Positions 1 to 7,731 of a stretch of 32,203 nucleotides of DNA are shown here, piece by piece. The stretch comes from Bifidobacterium sp. UBA6881 (lineage in GTDB: Bacteria > Actinomycetota > Actinomycetes > Actinomycetales > Bifidobacteriaceae). The notes beneath the pieces are model-generated. The model ran no database searches. It was not told the DNA's origin and was given only the letters and a program-made list of their open reading frames with translations. Positions within the stretch are counted from its first letter, which is position 1, and each line of letters starts with the position of its first letter. The DNA is taken from assembly GCA_002451435.1 (NCBI GenBank), contig DKCF01000006.1, positions 1 through 32,203 of the forward strand, written 5' to 3'. The position numbers and the translations under genes are program-made.

Positions 1-2771
1 GAGCCATTGCCACCGTTGCCGGAGCCGTTGTCACCGGAACCGCTGCCGTTGTTGCCGCCTCCCGGATTGTCGGGGTCGGGCGTCGGATTGGGGTCGGGCG
101 TCGGTTCCGTCGCCGTCTTCACATAGGTGACCTTGTAGACCGCACTGGTCTTGCCGTCCTTGGAGGTCACCGTGACGGTGACGACCTTGGCCTGCGGATC
201 CGTCTGGTCGGCGACATCCACCTCGGTTGTGGCGGAACCGGCGGCCACGGCCTTGACGGCGTCCTTGGTGATGCCATCGAGGTCTTCGACCTTCTCGGTC
301 ACGCCCTCGTCCGCGGACGCGGCGTCCACATCCACCGACTTTCCTGCGATGGTCAGCGATTCCAGCGCCGCCACATCGTCATCGAAGTAGGTGTTCTTGA
401 ACAATGTGGTGAAGGTGCCCTGGTTGTTGTTGGAGGTGGCGAAGACGCCGGCATCGAGTTTGGCGTCGATGCCTTCGGGCAACGTCACTTCCTGCACCTT
501 CTGCCACTCGCTGTCGCCCACGTTGCGCCAGTAGCCGGTGAACTTGGTTGCCGAGTCGCGGGTGAGCTTCAGCTGCACGCCATCGCCATCGATCTGGCCG
601 AATCCGGTACCGACGTGCGTACCTTCCTTGTCGATGTAATGGTTGTTGTCGGAATCCCATTGCATGTAGACGCCCGACGGGCTGGCGAGCAGAAGCACAT
701 ATCCCTTGCCCTTGTCTCCATTGGCGTTCCAGAAGCTCTCCCTGGCGCCGAGTCCGGCACGGGGATCGACGTTGCCGCCCAGGTTCTTCGGCACCACGGT
801 GGTGACGATCGAATTGCCTTCGCCCATGCGGTCCCATTGCACGATGGCGCTGCCGCCGTTGCGGTCGGTCCACACGCCGTTGTTCTTGTTGTCGGCGACG
901 TAGAACGTGGTCGCGTTGTTCTTCGACGAGACCACGCAGGAGCTGCCGCCGTTCCACTGGCGGACGTTCCATGGGCTGCTCACTTCGGAGCTGCATCCCA
1001 CATTGATGGTACGAGTGAACGTGCGTCCGGCATGGAACGTGTCATCCTCGGCCAAGGTGCCGGTGATGGTCTGCTTGCCCGGGGTCGACGTGTCCAGCTT
1101 GCTCCAGGTGACCGCGACCTTCTTCGCCGCGGCGTCGCCGGTCTTCACCGTCACTTCGGAGGGCAACGAGACCTTGTCTCCCAGGTTGACGGTATCCGGC
1201 AATCCGTCGTCGGTCACCGTCCAGTACGGGGCGTTGTCGATCTTCGCGCCGCCGTGGTTGTCCCAGTAGTCGGTGGTCCAGCCGTCCGCCTCGCCTTCCT
1301 GCGCGGGATTGTGCATCTCGATCTTGCCGTTCTCGCCGATGGTCAACGGCAGCCAGACGTATGTGGAATCCGCCTTGCCGGAATCCCAACGGTCGCCCAG
1401 ATAGATGAAGTGCCCCTTCTTCTGGTCCACGGCCAGCACGCTTGCCGACTGCGATCCGAATGTGGTGCCCCGCTTGTCGCCTACCGACAGCAGGCCGTCG
1501 GAGCCTTCGGGCATGGAGTTGTACCACGTGTTCTCGTTGGCGTCATCGGATTGCACGCCTCGGATCCATGAGCCAAGCATGGAATCGGACGTGTAATACG
1601 TCTGCTTGTTCGGAGACCAGCCGGTCGCTCCGGACGCGATGATGTTGTACCGTCCGTTCCACATGAACACGGCGGGCGCTTCCAGGGAACCGTTCTGTTT
1701 GACGATCTGGAAATCCTTGCCGCGCACCGGCGCGTCCGCGGTGCCGTCGGCCAGAATGTACGGATATTGTCCGGATTCGGAATACTGCTTCTGCCCTTCG
1801 GATTGGTCCACGCTGGTGGTTTTCACCACATTCGTGTAGTCGTCGTTCAGCTTCGCGATGTACAGGGTGGCGTTCGCCTCGGACGAATACACCACATACG
1901 CGCTCTGGTCCTTCGGATCGACGAACACGGTCATGTCGCGGCTGTCGCCGTCCTCGCCCCAGGATGGATTGCCCGCGGCCTGCTTCCAGTTGTTCTGGTT
2001 CGGCAGTCGGTAGGCGCCCACCAGCTTGAACGGTCCCGCGGGGTTCTTCGACACGGCCACGCCCGCCAAGGCGCGCGCGTAATTCGAACCGCCCGGCGTG
2101 GTGGACCCGTCGGAATGCCACCACAGCACGTATTCCTTGTTCTTCTGGTTGTAGATGATCTTCGGACGCTCGAATATGGCCTGCACCGAATCGGCCTTGC
2201 CGTCCCCATCCTGGTCCGGGTAGGAGTTGAGGAAGGTGAACAGCTTCTCGGCTTTGGCGGTATCGACGCTGCCGTCCGATTTGGTCAATCCGTAGGTGCT
2301 GTTGAAATACTCGAAATTGGGGTTGTTCTTATCGGTCAATTCGGCTTTTTTGCTCACCGAGCGCAAGGCGACGCCCAGATCCGTCCAATTGTACAGATCC
2401 GTCGAACGGTAGGCGTGCACGCCCGGAGAATTGTCGTATCCGTTGGAACGGTCCTCGCCATACCAGTAATAGACGTTCTTGCCGTTTTCCTTGACCTGCA
2501 CGACCTGCCCGCCGTGCGCCTGGATGTGGGTGCCACCGGTGCCGCTGGCGTTCTTCGCATACCAATATGGTTGGAAGTAATTGCTGGCGCCGCTGCCGGG
2601 ATCGGTGGTCGGCTGGAATTTGCTGTAGGTGGGCGTCTGCTCCGTCGTCGGCAGATAGTCCACGCCCGCGGCGTCCGCTGTAGTCGCGCTGATGGCTACG
2701 CTTCCCAGGCAGAATGCCGCCGCCATCGCGGCGATGATGCGCCGCATGATTTTTGGTTCTTGTCGCTCCAT
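1..2771 (-). CDS. GH43 (subfamily 24-like) exo-beta-1,3-galactanase, secreted, partial (3' end outside window)
   Basis: The frame is open from ATG at 2771 to the window edge, giving 923 residues and no stop. The N-terminus is a signal peptide (MRRIIAAMAAAFCLGS, cut near residue 35). A five-bladed GH43-type domain covers about residues 65-500 with HIQAHGG (82-88), YYWYGED (101-107), ERPKIIYN (201-208), EAPAVF (364-369) and SQSASVL (440-446). These match my memory of subfamily 24 exo-beta-1,3-galactanases, which carry a Gln (here Q441) where most GH43 enzymes have the Asp base; E201 and E364 are the likely catalytic or subsite acids. An Ig-like domain (about 515-590), a beta-rich module and a Pro/Asp then Gly/Ser/Asn linker follow, so a binding module or wall anchor probably lies beyond the edge. 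The start has GAAGAAG upstream. Predicted role: trimming the beta-1,3-galactan backbone of type II arabinogalactan outside the cell, together with the GH30 enzyme upstream. No operator-like site precedes it, so cotranscription with GH30 is likely. Confidence 0.85.
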   Translation of the reverse strand, partial: MERQEPKIMRRIIAAMAAAFCLGSVAISATTADAAGVDYLPTTEQTPTYSKFQPTTDPGSGASNYFQPYWYAKNASGTGGTHIQAHGGQVVQVKENGKNVYYWYGEDRSNGYDNSPGVHAYRSTDLYNWTDLGVALRSVSKKAELTDKNNPNFEYFNSTYGLTKSDGSVDTAKAEKLFTFLNSYPDQDGDGKADSVQAIFERPKIIYNQKNKEYVLWWHSDGSTTPGGSNYARALAGVAVSKNPAGPFKLVGAYRLPNQNNWKQAAGNPSWGEDGDSRDMTVFVDPKDQSAYVVYSSEANATLYIAKLNDDYTNVVKTTSVDQSEGQKQYSESGQYPYILADGTADAPVRGKDFQIVKQNGSLEAPAVFMWNGRYNIIASGATGWSPNKQTYYTSDSMLGSWIRGVQSDDANENTWYNSMPEGSDGLLSVGDKRGTTFGSQSASVLAVDQKKGHFIYLGDRWDSGKADSTYVWLPLTIGENGKIEMHNPAQEGEADGWTTDYWDNHGGAKIDNAPYWTVTDDGLPDTVNLGDKVSLPSEVTVKTGDAAAKKVAVTWSKLDTSTPGKQTITGTLAEDDTFHAGRTFTRTINVGCSSEVSSPWNVRQWNGGSSCVVSSKNNATTFYVADNKNNGVWTDRNGGSAIVQWDRMGEGNSIVTTVVPKNLGGNVDPRAGLGARESFWNANGDKGKGYVLLLASPSGVYMQWDSDNNHYIDKEGTHVGTGFGQIDGDGVQLKLTRDSATKFTGYWRNVGDSEWQKVQEVTLPEGIDAKLDAGVFATSNNNQGTFTTLFKNTYFDDDVAALESLTIAGKSVDVDAASADEGVTEKVEDLDGITKDAVKAVAAGSATTEVDVADQTDPQAKVVTVTVTSKDGKTSAVYKVTYVKTATEPTPDPNPTPDPDNPGGGNNGSGSGDNGSGNGGNG

Positions 2772-2854
2772 AAAACACTTCTTCGTGAATGGCCGTCGCC
2801 CGCATCGATGCCGACGGCGGCCGGATAACTAGGGAAATACGATGAATGAGAACG

Positions 2855-2892
2855 ATGCCGTGTGCTCCATGCGGATGCGGAGCACACGGCAT
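2855..2892 (-). terminator. Hairpin between GH30 and GH43 genes, no U-tract
   Basis: A perfect 14-bp inverted repeat (2855-2868 with 2879-2892, 10-base loop) begins 8 bases after the GH30 stop. The strand transcribed toward GH43 has no run of T after the stem, so it is more likely a leaky terminator or a 3'-stabilising element inside a dicistronic mRNA than a full stop. Confidence 0.5.
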
Positions 2893-2899
2893 CCGATGA

Positions 2900-5800
2900 T
2901 CAGGCCCTACGGCGACGCAGTGCCATCATCGCCCCGGCCACGATGACCAGCGCCGCAATGAGCACCGCGACGGCGGCCGTGTCGGAACCGGTTGAGGACA
3001 GTCCGTTGCCGGAGGCATCGTTGGTGCCGGAAGCTCCCGCGGTGCCGGCATTGTTGCGGTCGTCGCTCGGCTTCACGGTCGGCTGCGCCGGATTGCCGGC
3101 GACCGTCACCGTGAAGGTCGCGGAGACCCCACGATAGCTGACGGTGATCGTCTGCTTCCCTGCGGCCGACGCATCAAAGCCGCTGATGGCGAGCTGTGGA
3201 TCGTCGAGCTTGACCGGAACCTCTTCGGTCTTATCTCCCGCCTTGTAGACCGCCGTTACCGTCAGGCCGTCAAGGTCGAGCCGCTCATTGAGCTTGTATT
3301 CGGTCTTGGTCGGCCCGGACAGCTTCAATCCGGTCAGGGTGGCCGCATTGAAGTTCACGGTGACGGTCTTGGTCTGCGTGCCGTCCGCGGAGGTGATGGT
3401 GATCACCGCCTTGCCGCCAAGGCCGTGCTCACCGCCTTCCTGCTTCACCGTGACCTTGGCCGCGGTGTCCTTGGCGAAGGCCTGGACCTTCGGGTTGGAT
3501 TCCGCCGACACCGGCAGGTTCACCGTGTACTCATCCTTGGATCCATTGAATCCGCTGATGGTTTCGCCGTCGAGTCGCAGATCGCCAAGCGTAGCGTCGG
3601 AAGCCGGCTGGGCCTGCGCATCGGCGACCTGGTCGATTTCGATCTCGGACACGACGATGTAGTTGCCCGCATCGCCGTCCTTGTTCGGATTCTGGATGCG
3701 CACGGCCTGGGCCTCGACCGGCTGGTTTGCGGTGATCTCGGTGGTCGCCGACGGATTGTCGGTCTCGCCGAGCTTCTGCCAATCGCCGTTCGCGTCCTGG
3801 TATTCGACGATGGTCTTGCCCGGGAGCTTCTCCGCATCGCCGTCCTTGCCGTAGTACACGGTCACGCCCTTGATCGTGCGCGTCCGATCGAAGGTGAACG
3901 TCGCGGTCGGGTTCAGCTGCGCCTGCTGCTGGTCCGCGGTCAGGTCGCTGGACTTCCAGGTGGACCAACCCTTCTGCGGAGACTTCTCACCGTCGCACAG
4001 CTTCGAGACGTAGCTGTTCATGGTGCTGTCCGAAGGATTGTTCTTCATCCACTCCCAGTAGTTCAGCGTTCCGGTTCCCACCTGGCATGCGGGGACGCTG
4101 CCGCTGATTGGCGTGGCGTACACCTCCACCTCGGATGCGTTCATGTACCCGCCGTTGGCGACGGTGTTGACGATGCGCACCTGGGTGGCTTCCACCGGCT
4201 TGCCGTCCTTGGTGGTGAAGGTGATGGTGCCGGAAGGATTGTCGACGGTCTCGCCGAGCTGCTTCCATGTGGTGCCATCGACCGTGTATTCGGCCTTCAC
4301 GGAGGCGGGCGTGCTGCTGAGATAGGTGATGGTGGCCTTGGAGACCTCACGCTTGGTGGAACCGAAGTTCACCGTCGCGGTCGGGGTCTTCGCCGCATCG
4401 CCGCTCTCGCCCCATGTCACCCATGCCTCACCGGCGGTGTCGCCGTCGGTGAGCTTCTTCCAGTTGTCGCCCTTGCTGTACTGCTGTTGCTGCACGTTGA
4501 CGGTCAGGTTGGAACCGGTGTCCGCGACGTTCACCGGCACCGCGGAGGTCAGGTAGACGGTAAGCGTCGTCTTGGCGGTCTTGCCGTTGCCCAGATTGAC
4601 GGTACCCGGAACCTCGACGGAGTCTCCGGCCTTGGCCTTGGCCAGCTTGTCGGCGATTCCATCCCAGTTCCACGTCACCTTGCCGTTGTCGATTGCAATG
4701 GCGTCGGATGCCTTGACGTGGGCATACACCGTTTGCTGCTCGACCTGCGACTGCACCTCGTCCAGCGTGCTTCCGGCCAGCGTGGTCACGGAAACCGGAT
4801 CGGCTACGGTGAGGTCGCCGACGTAGAGCGTGGCCGTCACATCGAATTGGGTGCCGAATTCATTGGTTGCCGTGCCTGTGATCGTGTATGTGCCTTCGGT
4901 CTTCACCTGGTCGGCCAGATTCTTGGCATGCCACTCGACGGTCGCCGCGGATCCGGTGCCCCAGCTGTAATACGGGGTCACGGTCGTCGGCAAGGTCGGC
5001 ACGACGCCTACCGCGGTCTGCACGTTGGCCGACTTGATGCCGGTCGGCGTGGTGGAGCGGAAGCTGAACATCTGGTTCGACCCCGCGCTTGAGTTGTACA
5101 GGCCTATCTTGGTTCCGGCGGCCGTGCCGGAGCCATTGACGTCAAGGGACTGTTTGGCCGCGGCATTGGTGAGCTGCCAATACACGCCGTCTTCGGTGTT
5201 GATGATCCAACGCGCGGAGGCGTCGTTCTTGGCCTCATCGAGGGATTCGTCGCTGAGGGCGTTGGTTCCGTTCTTGGACACCAGCACCTTGCCTTCCGCG
5301 TTCTGGATGACGTAGGCGTTCAGCGTCGAGCGAGCCGTGCCCGACATGTCGATCTTGGTGAACTTCCAAGCCTGCTTCTTGGCGGAATCGGAGTTCGTGG
5401 CCAGGTTGGCCAGAGACAGTGCGGAGTCGCCGGAAGCGGTGCTGGAAACGGCCTTGCCGGACTGCTTGCCGACGATCTGGTAGGTGCCGCCGTCCTCGAC
5501 GGCCGCCGCGTCCTTGGCCACGCCGGTGACGCCGGTCAGCTGGATGGATGCGATGGAACGCGCCGGGATGGTGACCGTGGCCGTCTTGGCGGTTGCGTCG
5601 ATCTTCACGGAATCGGCTGCCTGCTTGACGTTGCTGGTCTTGTTCAGCACTTCCGGAGTGGCGTAGTCCGCGCCCTTGGCCGTGTCCTCATCGGAGGACG
5701 CGGTGGTGAGGTACAGGGTTCCGGCCGCGTTGCTGGCGATGTTGCCGTACTTGGACAGGTCGATGACGAAGGTCTGCGCCTTGCTGGAGGTGTTCGTATG

Positions 5801-7504
5801 GATGACGGTCTGGGTCTTGCCGTCCTTGGATTCGGCGGTGAGCGTGTTGCCGGTCGCGTTGTTGGCGATGATCTTGTCGCCCTCATGCACGAACTGGGTG
5901 TAGGCGCGCACGCCGTTGTACTTCGAATTCACGAGCACCTTGCAAGGGGTGATTCCGTCCGTCTTGCCGCCGTTGTTGTCCACACGGCGCTGCGAGTAGA
6001 GCTTGCCGTCCTTGCCTGCGACGGTGCAGTCGAAATCGATGAACACGGTTCCCCAGTTGGTGTTCTCGCCAGCGGGGTTGAGCGTGTTGCCGTTCGAGTC
6101 CTTGGTGCCGTTCTGCATGTTGTAGAGGTCCTCCACGACCTGCCAGAACGTCCAATCCTGCGACTGCAGGTTGTAGATGTCGGTGCTGATCTTGCCGGTG
6201 ATGCCCAGCGCGTTGTCGAAGCCGTATGGGTTGAATCCGCCGCTCTGCCACGAGCCGTCCACCTCGCTCATGGAGAGCTTGGTGGAATCGCCCTGCGCGA
6301 TGTCACGCACCTGGCGTGGTGTATCCGCGCCGTAGGAATGCACGTTGTACTGGCCGACCTTCTTCTCGGAGACGATGGACGGGTCGTTCTTCAGCCAGTA
6401 GTTGTAGGAGCTGACGAACTGGGACTGCACCGAGGCATCGGTGGAGCTGACCACCGTGTCGTCACCCAGATTGTTGTCTTTGAGCGCCTGGTTGAGCGCG
6501 TTGATCAGCGGCAGCTGCTGCGCCTTGCTGATGGCCATGCCCTCCTGCGGCTTCTTGAGCGCGGTGGTGTATGGCGTTACCGAAAGATCCTTGTCTTTGT
6601 ATTCCCTCTGCGCATACCGGTTGATGAGCTCGGCATTGGCGTCGTTGCCCTTGGCGTAGTCCGAGGCGAGGCCCGTCGGAGTCGGCCAATAGTTGGTTTC
6701 CGACTCGTTCATCGGCTCCACGGTGTTGACGTTGATGCCGTATGTGTCTTCCAGGTGCTTCGCGTTCTTGGCGAGGTATTGCGCGAACTTGGTGGCGTCT
6801 TTGAGGTTGTTGTCCGCCGCGTTGTAGCTGCCGGTCGCATAGCCGCTGTTGGTCATGAAATACGGCGCGGAATTGGCGAACGCCTCCCAGTGGGTGATGT
6901 CGCCGGTCTCGGCGCCGCGCTTGACCCACCATTCCTGGGCCTTCGCCTTGCTGAAATCGTATTGGCTGTCATCGTTCGGATCGAACGCCTCATCCAGTTT
7001 CTCGCGGTCGGCCTGCTTGGTGGAGACCGCGTTGCCGGAGGAATCCTTGTACACGCCGGTCGCGTCGGGATCGTCCTTCCACGTTCCCGGAACCGCGGCT
7101 CCCTGACGCATGAACGGATAGCCATAGGCCACATCGGACGCGTTGCCGCCGCCGATGTTGTACCGGGCCATGTTGAGGTTCAGGCCGTCCTTGCCGAAAA
7201 TGGACTGGTAGAACTGCTCACGCAGCTGCTTGCCGTATTCCAGAGCCTTGGCATCGGCCTTCGCGTCACCGCTGGACGTGGTGATGGAGCCGGGTTCTCC
7301 GTAATTGCCGGTCGCGTTGGCGAACCATGCCAATGATGTTCCCCAACCCTCGAACGGGCCGTTCTGATACCAAGGGTTAGGGGTGACGGTGGTTACGCCA
7401 CCATCAGCGGCGAACGCGCTGCCGGTGGAAAAGACCATGCCGGTGGCCAACGTCGCCACGGCCGCGAGCGCCGCTATTCCCTTTCTTGTTTTTCCAATCG
7501 TCAT
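2900..7504 (-). CDS. GH30 endo-beta-1,6-galactanase, multimodular, cell-wall anchored
   Basis: 1534 residues. ATG at 7504 is preceded by AAGGAG at good spacing. Signal peptide 1-32 (GSAFA cut). GH30 (alpha/beta)8 domain about 40-490: acid/base E267 in VEPMNE and nucleophile E414 in SMSEVDGSW, with a beta-sandwich to about 660. Then come a ricin-type beta-trefoil (CBM13-like, about 670-817), Ig-like/linker repeats (about 835-995), two discoidin/CBM32-like domains (about 1000-1130 and 1140-1292), a beta-sandwich repeat (about 1305-1385) and a Big_3-type Ig domain (about 1388-1468). The tail has LSSTG (1502-1506), a membrane segment (1508-1529) and RRRR, a variant sortase signal. Family knowledge: bacterial GH30 galactanases of this type cut beta-1,6-galactan side chains of type II arabinogalactan, and in B. 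longum such an enzyme is paired with the GH43_24 galactanase, as here. An operator-like site lies about 90 bases upstream. GH30 is firm; the exact substrate is inferred. Confidence 0.9.
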   Translation of the reverse strand: MTIGKTRKGIAALAAVATLATGMVFSTGSAFAADGGVTTVTPNPWYQNGPFEGWGTSLAWFANATGNYGEPGSITTSSGDAKADAKALEYGKQLREQFYQSIFGKDGLNLNMARYNIGGGNASDVAYGYPFMRQGAAVPGTWKDDPDATGVYKDSSGNAVSTKQADREKLDEAFDPNDDSQYDFSKAKAQEWWVKRGAETGDITHWEAFANSAPYFMTNSGYATGSYNAADNNLKDATKFAQYLAKNAKHLEDTYGINVNTVEPMNESETNYWPTPTGLASDYAKGNDANAELINRYAQREYKDKDLSVTPYTTALKKPQEGMAISKAQQLPLINALNQALKDNNLGDDTVVSSTDASVQSQFVSSYNYWLKNDPSIVSEKKVGQYNVHSYGADTPRQVRDIAQGDSTKLSMSEVDGSWQSGGFNPYGFDNALGITGKISTDIYNLQSQDWTFWQVVEDLYNMQNGTKDSNGNTLNPAGENTNWGTVFIDFDCTVAGKDGKLYSQRRVDNNGGKTDGITPCKVLVNSKYNGVRAYTQFVHEGDKIIANNATGNTLTAESKDGKTQTVIHTNTSSKAQTFVIDLSKYGNIASNAAGTLYLTTASSDEDTAKGADYATPEVLNKTSNVKQAADSVKIDATAKTATVTIPARSIASIQLTGVTGVAKDAAAVEDGGTYQIVGKQSGKAVSSTASGDSALSLANLATNSDSAKKQAWKFTKIDMSGTARSTLNAYVIQNAEGKVLVSKNGTNALSDESLDEAKNDASARWIINTEDGVYWQLTNAAAKQSLDVNGSGTAAGTKIGLYNSSAGSNQMFSFRSTTPTGIKSANVQTAVGVVPTLPTTVTPYYSWGTGSAATVEWHAKNLADQVKTEGTYTITGTATNEFGTQFDVTATLYVGDLTVADPVSVTTLAGSTLDEVQSQVEQQTVYAHVKASDAIAIDNGKVTWNWDGIADKLAKAKAGDSVEVPGTVNLGNGKTAKTTLTVYLTSAVPVNVADTGSNLTVNVQQQQYSKGDNWKKLTDGDTAGEAWVTWGESGDAAKTPTATVNFGSTKREVSKATITYLSSTPASVKAEYTVDGTTWKQLGETVDNPSGTITFTTKDGKPVEATQVRIVNTVANGGYMNASEVEVYATPISGSVPACQVGTGTLNYWEWMKNNPSDSTMNSYVSKLCDGEKSPQKGWSTWKSSDLTADQQQAQLNPTATFTFDRTRTIKGVTVYYGKDGDAEKLPGKTIVEYQDANGDWQKLGETDNPSATTEITANQPVEAQAVRIQNPNKDGDAGNYIVVSEIEIDQVADAQAQPASDATLGDLRLDGETISGFNGSKDEYTVNLPVSAESNPKVQAFAKDTAAKVTVKQEGGEHGLGGKAVITITSADGTQTKTVTVNFNAATLTGLKLSGPTKTEYKLNERLDLDGLTVTAVYKAGDKTEEVPVKLDDPQLAISGFDASAAGKQTITVSYRGVSATFTVTVAGNPAQPTVKPSDDRNNAGTAGASGTNDASGNGLSSTGSDTAAVAVLIAALVIVAGAMMALRRRRA

Positions 7505-7591
7505 TGATTCTCCTTATCGATATGGGAAGCGGGAATCCTTTCAATCACGTCACGCGCATATCGAAATCGCCCAACTTCTCCAAACGTTCAA

Positions 7592-7608
7592 AAATGTTTA
7601 CGTTACCA
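7592..7608 (-). promoter_or_regulatory. Predicted LacI-family operator upstream of GH30
   Basis: Read on the minus strand this is TGGTAACGTAAACATTT, sharing its core with sites before the permease operon, the regulator and the binding-protein gene. It lies inside a wider inverted repeat, AATGTTT (7593-7599) with AAACATT (7614-7620). A possible -10 (TAGAAT, plus-strand 7624-7629) would put the start of transcription near 7617, so the repressor would act as a downstream block; that promoter is tentative. Confidence 0.75.
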
Positions 7609-7681
7609 TTTTCAAACATTTTCATTCTATCATCCAGCTTCGAAAACCACCAAACACCAATGACGAAGTACGGGCATAAAA

Positions 7682-7716
7682 GAGGGGGTTGCGGTCATAT
7701 AGACCGCAACCCCCTC
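7682..7716 (-). terminator. Intrinsic terminator of the permease-GH42 operon
   Basis: A perfect 15-bp stem (7682-7696 with 7702-7716, 5-base loop) follows the GH42 stop by 15 bases. On the minus strand it is followed directly by TTTT (plus-strand AAAA at 7678-7681). It separates the GH42 transcript from the GH30 promoter region. Confidence 0.88.
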
Positions 7717-7731
7717 GAGAATTTTCGGCGA

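Noticed and set aside
1..120. GC-rich repeats at the left edge
   Set aside because: They encode the Gly/Ser/Asn and Pro/Asp linker of the GH43 enzyme and are in frame with it.
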